NCBI GenBank assembly: GCA_009720755.1
Contig: WNKV01000016.1
Location: forward strand, 1-64,000
Origin: Rhodoplanes serenus
GTDB taxonomy: Bacteria; Pseudomonadota; Alphaproteobacteria; Rhizobiales; Xanthobacteraceae
DNA length: 64,000 bases
Reading direction: 5' to 3'
Part shown: positions 22,851 through 36,240 of the stretch, piece after piece
Layout: each line of letters begins with the position of its first letter
Position numbering within the stretch: the first letter of the stretch is position 1
Notes under the pieces: generated by a model
Seen by the model: the letters and a program-made list of their open reading frames with translations, nothing else
The model's database searches: none
Told to the model about the DNA's origin: nothing
Program-made: the position numbers and the translations under genes

Positions 22851-22854
22851 GCGC

Positions 22855-23952
22855 TCACCCGTACAGCGGCGTGCCCGGCACGAAGGCGTCGAAGGCAGCC
22901 CAGAACAGCGCCCGGATCGGGTCGCGCTCCATCATCAGCTCGTGGCGGGCGCCCGGCACGATCAGATGCGAGCCGGCCCGGAGATGGCTGCCGAAGCTCT
23001 CCACCGCGGCGGTGGACACGACGGCGTCGCTGCCGCCGGCGACCAGCAGCATCGGCTGGCGCAGCCGCGCCGCGTAGGGAGGGCGCTGCATCGCCGCCAT
23101 GGTGCGGAAGGCGGCGTCCACCCAGGCGATCGTCGGGGCCGCCACCGCGAGCGCCGGCTCGGCCTCGACCACCGCGGCGATGCGGGCGTGGCGCACCGGG
23201 TCGGAGGTGGCCGGATTGTCGGTGAACGGCCCCAGCGCGGCGGGGCGGCGGCTGGCGCCCGGTGCGGCCAGCCGGCCGAGGCCGAAGAGCCGCAGGGTGC
23301 GCGCCAGCGGCGCGGCGGCGCCGAGCAGCGGCCGCTGCGCCAGGTCGATCATCGGGCCGCTGAGCACCATGCGGTCGAACCAGCGATGTCCGCGCGCCGC
23401 CGATTCAATCAGCACCGTCGCCCCCATGCCCTGGCCGAGCGCGAAGAAGGGCGGCGGGCAATCGGGCAGCACCACCTCCTTCACGAAGGTCTCGATGTCG
23501 ACCAGGTAGTCGGTGAAGCGGCCGACATGGCCCTTGCGGCCGTCGCGCACCGCCCGCTGCGACAGGCCCTGGCCGCGGAAGTCGAGGATCGCCACCGCGA
23601 AGCCGCGCGTGCGCAGATCGTGGACCACCTCGAAGTACTTCTCGATGAACTCGCCGCGGCCCGGGAATAGGCACACCGTGCCCTTGCGGCCGGACGGCGG
23701 CGGGAACCGGGCGAAGCGCAGCGTGACGCCGTCGCGGGTCGTGATGGTGCCGACGCGGGCGCCGACGGGGGCCGGATTGGCGGGAATCGAGACGAGCTTC
23801 ACCGCGTGGGGCTTTCCGAGCGGGCGTGGGGCGGCGGACGGCCGCTGAGAGACCATTTGGAAACTCCGACGGGGCTGCGCCGGAGCCGATTTCGGCCGAT
23901 CCGGCAGGAGCCGATCGAAGAGCGTACCAGGGAGTACGGTCGAGATCGGCAA
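22855..23952 (-). CDS. Alpha/beta hydrolase (lysophospholipase-like) lacking the nucleophile Ser
   Basis: 365 aa, or 333 from an ATG at 23856 that would remove an Arg/Pro-rich leader. The PldB/monoacylglycerol-lipase fold is clear: LFPGRGEFIEKYFEVVHDL, ILDFRGQGLSQR, and a late His in PGARHELMMERD. At the nucleophile elbow the sequence reads LGQGMGA where the family has GHSMGG, so the catalytic Ser is replaced by Gly (codon GGC; one base from AGC). The Asp (VAGGSDAVVS) and His of the triad remain. The protein is therefore either inactive, non-catalytic, or changed at this site. Confidence 0.8.
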   Translation of the reverse strand: MPISTVLPGTLFDRLLPDRPKSAPAQPRRSFQMVSQRPSAAPRPLGKPHAVKLVSIPANPAPVGARVGTITTRDGVTLRFARFPPPSGRKGTVCLFPGRGEFIEKYFEVVHDLRTRGFAVAILDFRGQGLSQRAVRDGRKGHVGRFTDYLVDIETFVKEVVLPDCPPPFFALGQGMGATVLIESAARGHRWFDRMVLSGPMIDLAQRPLLGAAAPLARTLRLFGLGRLAAPGASRRPAALGPFTDNPATSDPVRHARIAAVVEAEPALAVAAPTIAWVDAAFRTMAAMQRPPYAARLRQPMLLVAGGSDAVVSTAAVESFGSHLRAGSHLIVPGARHELMMERDPIRALFWAAFDAFVPGTPLYG

Positions 23953-23982
23953 CGCACCGGGCGGCCGAAAGCGGCCTGGCCC

Positions 23983-24107
23983 CTGAACTCGGGCTCGCCC
24001 GAGTTCAGCTCGTCATGCGACGCAAGTCGGGCAAGCCCGACTTGCGGGGTTCGGGTGCGAACGCCGGCCGCGGCGTCGAACAGCTCGCCGATATCCCCGA
24101 TATCGGC
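23983..24107. repeat. Run of four consecutive perfect inverted repeats
   Basis: Four unrelated perfect palindromes in 125 nt: CTGAACTCGGGC at 23983-23994 pairing with 23997-24008; GCAAGTCGGGC at 24022-24032 with 24035-24045; ACGCCG at 24061-24066 with 24071-24076; and GCCGATATC at 24087-24095 with 24099-24107. Loops are 2-4 nt, so they look more like DNA sites or cruciform/REP-type units than normal RNA hairpins. They lie upstream of hsp20 and behind the divergent hydrolase start. The role is unknown. Confidence 0.7.
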
Positions 24108-24270
24108 GTCGCTCTTCTCCTGGCCTCCGGCTGTTCGCAACCCGAACGCAGCCGCCTTCCGAGTGTCCAAACGGTCTCTTAATAGCAGGCCGGGCGGGGG
24201 GCTCAACCGGCGGCGCATCGCGGCGGCCGGCAGGGGGCTTGAAGGCGGCCGGACGGCGCCCATATCAACC

Positions 24271-24359
24271 GTGGCGCCGGCCATTCGGCGGCGCACGAAA
24301 GGTCCGGCCCATCGGCGGACCTCTTCGCAAATGGCTCATCGCTCTCAGGAGGATATGCT
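24271..24359 (+). promoter_or_regulatory. Putative ROSE-type RNA thermometer in the hsp20 leader
   Basis: The leader directly before hsp20 can form successive hairpins: an imperfect GC stem at 24271-24295, a perfect 7-bp stem AGGTCCG (24300-24306) with CGGACCT (24316-24322), and a final weak one in which UCGCU (24339-24343) faces the Shine-Dalgarno AGGAGGAU. The U(U/C)GCU element opposite the SD is the hallmark of ROSE elements, which control small heat-shock genes in rhizobia. The call is by pattern only. Confidence 0.55.
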
Positions 24360-24848
24360 ATGCGCACGAGCTTCGATCTCACTCCCCTGTACCGCTCCAC
24401 CGTCGGCTTCGACCGTCTGTTCTCGATGCTCGACCAGGTCGCCGGCTTCGACGGCCAGGGCCAGGGCTCGACCTATCCGCCCTACAACATCGAGCGCACC
24501 GGCGAGAATGCCTATCGGATCACCCTCGCGGTGGCCGGCTTCGCCGCCTCCGACCTGTCGATCGAGGCGAAGGAGAACACCCTGACGGTGCGCGGCGAGC
24601 GGCAGGCCGCCAAGACCGAGGAGAGGAAGGGCGAGGTGCTCTATCAGGGCATCGCGGCCCGCGCGTTCGAGCGCGCCTTCCAGCTCGCCGATTTCGTCGA
24701 GGTGCGTGGTGCCAGCCTGGAGAATGGCCTCCTGCACATCGATCTGGTCCGCGAGATCCCGGAGAAGATGAAGCCGCGCCAGATCGCCATCGGCACTGCG
24801 GCCGGCAACGGCGGCGCCAAGGTGATCGACTCCAAGGCCGCGGCCTGA
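24360..24848 (+). CDS. Small heat-shock protein, Hsp20/IbpA family
   Basis: 162 aa from the ATG at 24360, with AGGAGG upstream. The N-terminus TSFDLTPLYRSTVGFDRLFSML is that of the class-A rhizobial/IbpA small Hsps. The alpha-crystallin domain spans about residues 36-135 (YPPYNIERTGENAYRI through LLHIDLVREIP). It is an ATP-independent holdase. Regulation is likely translational through the ROSE-like leader. A strong terminator follows at 24904. Confidence 0.93.
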   Translation: MRTSFDLTPLYRSTVGFDRLFSMLDQVAGFDGQGQGSTYPPYNIERTGENAYRITLAVAGFAASDLSIEAKENTLTVRGERQAAKTEERKGEVLYQGIAARAFERAFQLADFVEVRGASLENGLLHIDLVREIPEKMKPRQIAIGTAAGNGGAKVIDSKAAA

Positions 24849-24903
24849 CCGTCGGAACGACCGCACGGAGCGCGCCCGAGAGTGCGCCCGATTGCGAAAC
24901 TGG

Positions 24904-24932
24904 AAGCGCCCCGCCCGGGGCGCTTTCTTTTT
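24904..24932 (+). terminator. Rho-independent terminator of hsp20
   Basis: A 9-bp stem, AAGCGCCCC (24904-24912) pairing with GGGGCGCTT (24917-24925), with a four-base loop and a T-rich tail (TTTCTTTTT). It lies 55 nt after the hsp20 stop. Confidence 0.85.
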
Positions 24933-24986
24933 GTGGAGCGGGCACTTGGCCGATTGGGTCGGCCCACCCGTCACTCCACTCCTTCG

Positions 24987-25508
24987 TCACTCCAGCGGCG
25001 CGATCGGCACCGTGACGGCACCTGGGGCGGGGGGCGGCATCGATCGGGACGACACCGTTCCGGTCGGCTCGCCCGGCCGGTCGGGGCGGGTCCGCGGCAG
25101 CGGTGCGGCCGCCTTGGCCGAGGCCCCGCCGGGGGCGGCGCCGAGGCGTGCGCCAGGCCCCGGCCGGCCCGGGATCGCCCGCGGTGGCACCAGCCGCGGC
25201 TCGGCGCTGCGGCCGAACACCCAGGGCGGGATCGGCCGGCGGCGGCTCGCCGCCACCATGACCAGATCGCCGTCGATCGATTGTCCGTCCGGCGCCGTCG
25301 CGGCGGTCGGGCGGTCGCCTGACAGTGGGGCGGTCCCGGCATCGGGGCGAGCCGAGGGGGCAGCGAACGGCATCGCAGCGAGCGGCATCGTCGTGCCGAT
25401 CAGCACCAGCCCGGCCAGCGTGAGCCCGACCGAAGCCCGTCGGGCCGGTCCGGTCCGACACCCGGGCCGCCCTGCGCCGGCCTCCGCCTCTCCATCTCTT
25501 GTGGTCAT
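24987..25508 (-). CDS. Hypothetical exported Pro/Ala-rich protein
   Basis: 173 aa from the ATG at 25508, with a GGGAGGACCC stretch upstream. The N-terminus is a plausible signal peptide (SVGLTLAGLVLIGTTMPLAAMPFA). The rest is Pro/Arg/Ala-rich and low in complexity, with no recognised domain. The signal peptide and RBS favour a real gene, but the frame could be a GC-rich artefact. Confidence 0.4.
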   Translation of the reverse strand: MTTRDGEAEAGAGRPGCRTGPARRASVGLTLAGLVLIGTTMPLAAMPFAAPSARPDAGTAPLSGDRPTAATAPDGQSIDGDLVMVAASRRRPIPPWVFGRSAEPRLVPPRAIPGRPGPGARLGAAPGGASAKAAAPLPRTRPDRPGEPTGTVSSRSMPPPAPGAVTVPIAPLE

Positions 25509-25714
25509 GGGTCCTCCCGGTCCGGGCCCATACAGGTCTCCGACTTCGGCAGGGGCGGGGCGGCCGTGTGGCGGCGGGCCGCCGCGGGAAGCATGACGTC
25601 GTCGAGGTGTGTGTGGAAGCGGTACCGCGATCCCGCAGCGGGCTCGCCATGCCCTGGCCAGGGTTATGAATTTCGGGCACAATTCGTGATTCTGGGGGTG
25701 GTGCCTTGAATGCG

Positions 25715-25730
25715 TGGCAAGAGTTTGGCA
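25715..25730 (+). promoter_or_regulatory. Possible sigma-54 promoter for gltB
   Basis: TGGCAAGAGTTTGGCA has the required GG-N10-GC spacing and fits the -24/-12 consensus except at two positions. Nitrogen control of glutamate synthase by RpoN/NtrC would be sensible. It lies 264 nt before the gltB start. No NtrC site was confirmed. Confidence 0.4.
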
Positions 25731-25741
25731 TTCTGATTTAG

Positions 25742-25756
25742 GACAGCATTGCTGTC
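25742..25756. promoter_or_regulatory. Palindrome, possible operator upstream of gltB
   Basis: GACAGC-att-GCTGTC is a perfect 6-bp inverted repeat sitting 12 nt after the sigma-54-like element, about where transcription would start from it. This could be a regulator site. The cognate protein is unknown. Confidence 0.35.
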
Positions 25757-25993
25757 TCACTTTAATGTATTTGGTTCTGACTTCTCCGGTCCGGGTCCTG
25801 GCGGCCGGGCGCCTGTCGATGACGAAGCGCCTGTATCCTCGGGACGACGCCGTGTGCGTCGCCGGACCGGGCGCCTGGCCGGGGACAACGAGCCCGCTGG
25901 CGTCGCGACACCGAGGGGTGACGCGGCGCAGCGGGCACGCCCGCCTCTGACACAGACGTCCGACGGACGGGCGAGCGATACGAGGGTTTGCAC

Positions 25994-30700
<4,707 letters not shown>

Positions 30701-30742
30701 GGCGGACGCGAGACGATCACGTCCGCCCCGAACCTCGACGGC

Positions 30743-30829
30743 GTCATGCCCGGGCTCGTCCCGGGCGGCCACGAGCGTCCGGCACGACCGGATCGAAGCG
30801 CGGATGGCCGGGACGAGCCCGGCCATGAC
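30743..30829. repeat. REP-like inverted repeat between gltB and gltD
   Basis: Long imperfect arms, GTCATGCCCGGGCTCGTCC at 30743 and GGACGAGCCCGGCCATGAC ending at 30829, separated by about 42 nt. This is the extragenic palindrome type common in Hyphomicrobiales genomes. Sitting inside a gltBD unit, it could stabilise the upstream mRNA or lower gltD expression. Confidence 0.75.
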
Positions 30830-30925
30830 GGGACTTCGGACGGGGGCGGGGCGGACCGCACCGCGAGACTGAACAGACAGGCAGCGGCCTCTCCGATCGG
30901 GTCGGCGCCAGGATCGAGAAGAACG

Positions 30926-32341
30926 ATGGGCAAGGTCACGGGTTTTCTGGAATTCGAGCGCACCGACCGCAAGTACGCGCCGGTCGAGGAGCGCCTGCGC
31001 CATTACCGCGAGTTCGTGCTGCCGTTGCCGGAGCCGGAGCTGAAGACGCAGGCGGCGCGCTGCATGAACTGCGGCATCCCGTACTGTCACACCGGCTGTC
31101 CGGTGAACAACCAGATCCCGGACTGGAACGATCTCGTCTATCTGGACGACTGGAAGACGGCCGCGCAGAACCTCCACTCGACCAACAATTTCCCGGAGTT
31201 CACCGGGCGCGTCTGCCCGGCGCCCTGTGAGGAAGCCTGCACGCTGAACCTCGAGGACAACCCGGTCACCATCAAGACCATCGAGTGCGCCATCGTCGAC
31301 AAGGCGTTCGAGCAGGGCTGGGTGAAGCCGGAGCCGCCGAGCCGGCCGACCGGCCATCGCATCGCGGTGATCGGCTCGGGTCCGGCCGGGCTCGCCAGCG
31401 CCCAGCAGCTCGCCCGCGCCGGCCACGAGGTGCACGTCTTCGAGAAGCAGGCCAGGGCCGGCGGCCTGCTGCGCTACGGCATCCCCGACTTCAAGCTGGA
31501 GAAGCATCTGATCGACCGCCGCGTCGCCCAGATGGAGGCCGAGGGCGTGACCTTCCACTATGGCGCCCATGTCGGCGTCACCGTGAAGGCCAAGGACCTG
31601 ATCGACCGCTTCGATGCCATCGTGCTGGCCGGCGGCGCCGAGGCGCCGCGCGATCTGCCGATCCCGGGCCGCGAGCTGGCCGGCGTCCACGTCGCCATGG
31701 ACTTCCTGCGCCAGCAGAATCAACGGGTGAGCGGCGAGCCGGTCACGGGCGAGCCGATTCTCGCCACCGGCAAGCACGTCGTCGTCATCGGCGGCGGCGA
31801 CACCGGCTCCGACTGCATCGGCACCTCGGCCCGCCAGGGTGCCGCCTCGATCGTTCAGCTCGAGATTCTGCCGCAGCCGCCCGCCAAGGCCGACAAGCTC
31901 GTCACCTGGCCGAACTGGCCGCTCAAGCTGCGCACCTCGTCGAGCCACCAGGAGGGCGCCACCCGCGAGTTCTCGGTGCTCACCGAGCGGTTCTCGGGCG
32001 AGAACGGCAAGGTGAAGTGGCTGCACTGCGTGCGGGTCGACGCCGCCATGAAGCCGATCCCGGGCTCCAATTTCGAGCTCGCCGCCGATCTCGTGCTGCT
32101 CGCCATGGGCTTCGTGCATCCGGTGCACGAGGGCATGCTGGCCGGGCTCGGCATCGCGCTCGATCCGCGCGGCAACGTCAAGGCCGACACCGAGGGCTAT
32201 CGCACCTCGCTCGACAAGGTGTTCACGGCTGGCGACATGCGCCGCGGCCAGTCGCTGGTGGTGTGGGCGATCCGCGAGGGCCGCCAGGCCGCCCATGCGG
32301 TCGACAAGTTCCTGATGGGGTCGAGCGCCCTGCCGCGCTGA
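30926..32341 (+). CDS. gltD: Glutamate synthase (NADPH) small subunit
   Basis: 471 aa from the ATG at 30926. The N-terminal FeS cysteines are in [17 protein letters not shown] and CPAPCEEAC. Two dinucleotide folds follow: [19 protein letters not shown] for FAD and [12 protein letters not shown] for NADPH. It feeds NADPH electrons to GltB. It is separated from gltB by 225 nt containing a REP-like element, then followed by a clear terminator. Confidence 0.96.
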   Translation: MGKVTGFLEFERTDRKYAPVEERLRHYREFVLPLPEPELKTQAARCMNCGIPYCHTGCPVNNQIPDWNDLVYLDDWKTAAQNLHSTNNFPEFTGRVCPAPCEEACTLNLEDNPVTIKTIECAIVDKAFEQGWVKPEPPSRPTGHRIAVIGSGPAGLASAQQLARAGHEVHVFEKQARAGGLLRYGIPDFKLEKHLIDRRVAQMEAEGVTFHYGAHVGVTVKAKDLIDRFDAIVLAGGAEAPRDLPIPGRELAGVHVAMDFLRQQNQRVSGEPVTGEPILATGKHVVVIGGGDTGSDCIGTSARQGAASIVQLEILPQPPAKADKLVTWPNWPLKLRTSSSHQEGATREFSVLTERFSGENGKVKWLHCVRVDAAMKPIPGSNFELAADLVLLAMGFVHPVHEGMLAGLGIALDPRGNVKADTEGYRTSLDKVFTAGDMRRGQSLVVWAIREGRQAAHAVDKFLMGSSALPR

Positions 32342-32434
32342 TCCCGCCGCGCTGATCCTGTCGCCGGTCTCGCGGCGGTGGCGCGGCCGGGCGGAGCCAG
32401 GCCCGGGTGATCACCGGATCTCGTATGACGAGGA

Positions 32435-32463
32435 AACGCCCGCACCGAGGTGCGGGCGTTTTT
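32435..32463 (+). terminator. Rho-independent terminator of gltD
   Basis: A perfect 12-bp stem, AACGCCCGCACC (32435-32446) pairing with GGTGCGGGCGTT (32449-32460), followed by a T run. It lies 93 nt after the gltD stop. Confidence 0.88.
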
Positions 32464-32541
32464 CGTCGGGCGGTGCTGTCGCCGGCAATGCGCTCCCGGC
32501 TCCTTCGGTGGCGAATCGAACCCCGGCGTGCCGGAGGTGCG

Positions 32542-34266
32542 TCAGCGCCCGCCGCCGAACAGGAACGGGAAGAAGGTCGGGCGCTGCACCTGCCGGTACT
32601 GCTGTTGCTGCTGCTGGTAGGTCTGGTACTGCGGCTGCCGGTAGGGCTGGCCGAACCAGCCGAACACCTGCGGCTGCTGCGGCTGGGGCTGGCTGCGGGC
32701 GACCCGCGGCGTGCTCGGCGCCGCCGGGCGGGCGGGGCCGGGCTGGGCGGCCGCGGTGGCGCCGCCGGCCCCGGCTGCCGGGGCGGACGCCGGGGCGTCG
32801 GCCACCATCTGGCGCTCGGCCTTCATCGGCGTCATCGGCAGGGTCGTGTAGGCCACCACCGGATCGGCGCCGACCGCCGCGGGCTCGCGCCGCGGCCAGG
32901 CGAAATCGTCGGCACGGCCGGCCGGCGCCGGCATCGGCTCGCCCTTCACCATCACCTTGGTGGCGACCGCGTCGAGGGCCGCCGTCTTGGTCTGGCGCGG
33001 GCCGCCGGCGAGCTGGTCGTCGCCGTCGCCGGGGATCGGGACGGGGCCGAGGGTGATCACCGGCCCGGACAGCGGCCGCGCCGTCCCCGCGGGCGGCGGC
33101 GGGGCGCTCGGCTCGGCCGCGGCCGGCTTGGCCGGCTCCGGACCCTTGGCGGGCTCCTCGACCGGCAGCGCCACCGGGGTGCCGCGCGTCATCCACCGTT
33201 GCAGCTCGCGCTCGACGTAGTGGGCGAGCTTGCGGGCGCCGGCCTGGGTGAAATGGACGCCGTCGGCGGTGCGCAGGCGGCGAATCTGGCCGTCGACGTC
33301 CGGCCCCTGCTGGGCGAAGCGGCCCGCCTCGTCGACGAAGCCGTCCCACACGTCGACGTAGACGATGCCGCCGCGGTCGGCCCGGCTGCGGAACAAGTCG
33401 TTGAGATAGCTGATGTCGGCGGTCGAGCGGGTGCCACGCACCGGCGGCAGGCCGACCCAGAACACCGGCACGCCCTTGCTCTTGAGCGCCGCGATGGTCT
33501 CGTCGATGCGGCGGATATAGAGCTCCGACCAGCGCTCCGAGCGGAACTCGTGGGTGCCGCTGCCGGTGGCCTGGGCGTCGCCGCCGCCCTCGGCGGGCGG
33601 CTCGTCGGGGGTGCCGGCGGGGGGCGGCTGGCCGGGCCGGGTGACACCGGCGCGGGCGGCGCGCGGCTCGCGGATCGGCCGGCGGTCGTTGAGGCCGACC
33701 ATCATGACGATGAAGTCGGGCCTCTCGCCCGCCAGCATCTCCTGGATGGCCTTCGGCCAGTCGGGGTGCTCGCCCCGCGGATCGCTGCGCACCTCCTGGC
33801 GGATCAGGCCGGACTGGGTGCGGTGCTTGCGGATGACGCCCATCTCGGGCGACTCGGTGAACGACACCTCGAGCCCGTAGGCGAGCCAGTCGGCGAGCGA
33901 ATCACCGAACACCAGGACATTGGTGGTCGGCGCGCTCTCCGGCTTCTTGGGCGCCGGTGCCTTGGAGTAGTCGACCGGCGGCGGCGCCTGGCGCGGCTCG
34001 GGCTGCGGCTGGAACGGGTTCCAGTACTGCTGCTGCTGTTGCTGCTGCTGGCGCCGGAACGGGTTGCCGAACGGGTTCTGGAACGGGAAGCGGTCGTCGA
34101 AGAGCTGCGCGGCGGCCGGCGTCACCCCGCCGGGGGCGAGCAGCAACCCGGCCTGGGCCGCGACCACGAGGCCGAGCACGACGAGGGCGCGCGCCAGCAC
34201 CCCGCCGAGCCCGGGGGCGCGAATCCGAGGCGCGCGGCCGGTCCCGCGCATCGTCCGCCGTGTCAT
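32542..34266 (-). CDS. Exported SGNH-fold protein (DUF459 family)
   Basis: 574 aa from the ATG at 34266; an upstream ATG at 34347 only adds Arg/Pro-rich residues. It has a signal or TM segment (LARALVVLGLVVAAQAG), then a poly-Gln stretch encoded by CAG/CAA repeats near 34030-34050. The SGNH domain has VFGDSLADW, MMVGLNDRRP and DGVHFTQAGARKLAHY (block V Asp-x-x-His). The C-terminal 230 residues are Pro/Ala-rich and end in a second Gln-rich segment. DUF459 proteins are periplasmic, and a role in acyl or cell-envelope modification is inferred. Confidence 0.85.
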   Translation of the reverse strand: MTRRTMRGTGRAPRIRAPGLGGVLARALVVLGLVVAAQAGLLLAPGGVTPAAAQLFDDRFPFQNPFGNPFRRQQQQQQQQYWNPFQPQPEPRQAPPPVDYSKAPAPKKPESAPTTNVLVFGDSLADWLAYGLEVSFTESPEMGVIRKHRTQSGLIRQEVRSDPRGEHPDWPKAIQEMLAGERPDFIVMMVGLNDRRPIREPRAARAGVTRPGQPPPAGTPDEPPAEGGGDAQATGSGTHEFRSERWSELYIRRIDETIAALKSKGVPVFWVGLPPVRGTRSTADISYLNDLFRSRADRGGIVYVDVWDGFVDEAGRFAQQGPDVDGQIRRLRTADGVHFTQAGARKLAHYVERELQRWMTRGTPVALPVEEPAKGPEPAKPAAAEPSAPPPPAGTARPLSGPVITLGPVPIPGDGDDQLAGGPRQTKTAALDAVATKVMVKGEPMPAPAGRADDFAWPRREPAAVGADPVVAYTTLPMTPMKAERQMVADAPASAPAAGAGGATAAAQPGPARPAAPSTPRVARSQPQPQQPQVFGWFGQPYRQPQYQTYQQQQQQYRQVQRPTFFPFLFGGGR

Positions 34267-34453
34267 CGTCGGTCTGCTCCGCACGCCCGATGGGTCGGCG
34301 CCGCAGCGCGCCGGCTCGTCCGGCGGCGCAGCGACGCGGGGCCGCATCCTGGGCGGTCACCGTGGCGACAGCAAGATCGCAGCCCGGTCCCGGCTTTTCA
34401 AGGGACGGCGGCACGCGCCGGTTCCGTCCCCTCGGGGGGGAGAGGTCGGCCGC

Positions 34454-35929
34454 TCAGCGGGTGCGCAGCCGGTCGAGCAGCCCGGCGCTGGCGAAGCCGT
34501 CCGGGATCAGCCCCACCGTGTGCTGGTAGCGCTTGATGGCGGTGCGCGAGCGCGGCCCGATGCGGCCGGTCGGCTCGCCGCCGATGTCGAAGCCGCGCCG
34601 CACCAGATGGCTCTGGAGCTCGTAGCGCTCGGCGCTCGACAGCACCCGCTCGTGGCGCGGCCACGCCTGGACGATCGGCCCGTCGCCGCGCATGCGGTCG
34701 GCCAGGTGACCGATCGCCATCGCATAGGCTTCGGCCGGGTTGTACTTCATGATGACCCGGAAGTTCTTGAGCATCAGGAAGGCGGGGCCGCGGGCGCCGG
34801 CCGGGACCAGCAGGTAGGCCTTGTCGGTTGGGCGCGGGAAGCCCTTGCCGTTCGGCCGGGCGAGGCCGAGCCGCGACCACTCGGCGAGCGTCAGCCAGCG
34901 CGAGGAATCGGCCATCAGGTAGTCGAAGCCCTGCGGCACCACCACCTCGTAGCCCCAGGTCCGGCCGGGCTCCCAGCCGTCCTTCTTCAGGTTGTTGGCG
35001 GTCGAGGCGATCATGTCGGCCATCGAGTCGACGACGTCGCGGCGGCCGTCGCCGTCGAAGTCGACAGCGTAGCGCTTGAACGAGGTCGGCATGAACTGGG
35101 TGGGGCCGAAGGCGCCGGCCCAGGAGCCCTTCAGGTGGTCCGGCACGACGTCGCCGCGGTGGAGGATCTCCAGAGCGGCCAGGAACTCGTCGCGGAAATA
35201 GGCCTGGCGGCGGCCGACGCAGGCGAGCGTCGCCACCGAGCGCACCACCGGACGGTCGCCGATCTGGGTGCCGAAATTCGACTCGACGCCCCAGATCGCC
35301 GCCACGATGTGGCGGTCGACCCCGTACGCCTGCTCGACCGCCGCGAAGGTGGCGGCGTGCTGGGCGAGGATCTCGCGGCCGCGCTTGATCCGCGCCTCGC
35401 TGACCAGCAGGTCGAGATAGTCCCAGAACGCCTTGGTGAACTCCGGCTGGGCGTCCATCAGGTCCATCAGCCGCAGCTCGGGGGTGAGGCCGGCGGTGTG
35501 GCGGTCGAAGCTCGCCCGCGAGACGCCGCGGCGGGCGGCCTCCGGCCACATCCGCTGGATGCAGGCCGGGAAGTCGGCAGCGGCGGCGCGGATCGCATCG
35601 GCCGTCATCAGCGGATGGCCGGAGCTGCCCGATTCGCCGCTCCACGGACGTGCCCCGCCGGGGGTCGGGGCCTGCGGGGCGGCCTCCAGGGGCGCCGCCG
35701 GGGCGCTCGCCGGCGAGATCGAGCCGGTGGTGCGCGGTCCGCCGAACAGGTTGTCGAGAAAGCTCTGTGCCGCGGCGGGCGCGGCCGCCAGCGTCGCCGC
35801 GAGAGCGAGCGCGCCGCCGGCGGCGGCGAGGCGCCATCCGGTCGCGTGCCGTCCGGTCCAGTGCCATGCGGCTGGTCGCCGGCGAGCCAGGGTGATCGCC
35901 GTCGCGGGGGTCGTCGCCGTCTCTGCCAT
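34454..35929 (-). CDS. Lytic murein transglycosylase (MltB family) with peptidoglycan-binding domain
   Basis: 491 aa. A signal peptide (ALAATLAAAPAAAQS) is followed by a catalytic domain with the Glu in IWGVESNFGT, the GAFGPTQFMPTSF loop and a calcium-like FDGDGRRDVVDS segment. A C-terminal PG_binding_1 repeat contains LVRRGFDIGGEPTGRIGPRSRTAIKRYQ. It cleaves glycan strands to anhydro-muropeptides in the periplasm. It is downstream of, and on the opposite strand to, galU. Confidence 0.93.
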   Translation of the reverse strand: MAETATTPATAITLARRRPAAWHWTGRHATGWRLAAAGGALALAATLAAAPAAAQSFLDNLFGGPRTTGSISPASAPAAPLEAAPQAPTPGGARPWSGESGSSGHPLMTADAIRAAAADFPACIQRMWPEAARRGVSRASFDRHTAGLTPELRLMDLMDAQPEFTKAFWDYLDLLVSEARIKRGREILAQHAATFAAVEQAYGVDRHIVAAIWGVESNFGTQIGDRPVVRSVATLACVGRRQAYFRDEFLAALEILHRGDVVPDHLKGSWAGAFGPTQFMPTSFKRYAVDFDGDGRRDVVDSMADMIASTANNLKKDGWEPGRTWGYEVVVPQGFDYLMADSSRWLTLAEWSRLGLARPNGKGFPRPTDKAYLLVPAGARGPAFLMLKNFRVIMKYNPAEAYAMAIGHLADRMRGDGPIVQAWPRHERVLSSAERYELQSHLVRRGFDIGGEPTGRIGPRSRTAIKRYQHTVGLIPDGFASAGLLDRLRTR

Positions 35930-36240
35930 CGCGTGTCTCCGTCCGCGCGAGTCAAGGCCGGGCAGGGTTTAAGCCATGTTAACTGCCCGTGGCGCGGTCG
36001 CGGCGCAAATGCGGCCGCGGCGGGGCGTGCTGGTCCGCGCCGCTCCGCCGCCCGCCCTCCGGGCCGCGCGGCGGTCCCCGCCGTCGCATCGGAACCGTAC
36101 GGCCGACCAGCGGTTTCGTGCCGCAGGGGGCGCCGTCACCGCCGTCCGACTCCCGCCTGTTTATCCATGGACTCGGCCGGCCGGGCGTGGTTCTTTGCCG
36201 CGCCTGCGGACCCTGTCGGTCCCGACCACGCGATCGCATC
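35930..36240. other. Divergent intergenic region, lytic transglycosylase/galU
   Basis: 311 nt with no recognised gene, hairpin or conserved site. The galU frame remains open upstream to 35989 but has no domain there. Promoters for both genes are presumably inside; none could be called. Confidence 0.3.

Larger units (their letters stand above)
25509..25993. other. Upstream region of gltB
   Basis: 485 nt without a gene. The section 25660-25800 is clearly richer in A/T than its surroundings. It holds a sigma-54-like sequence (25715) and a short palindrome (25742). The segment 25800-25990 is a long GC-rich leader before gltB in which no riboswitch was recognised. Confidence 0.4.

Noticed and set aside
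34030..34052. CAG/CAA run as an unstable repeat element
   Set aside because: It encodes the poly-Gln of the DUF459 protein and is mixed in codons, so it is explained by coding.
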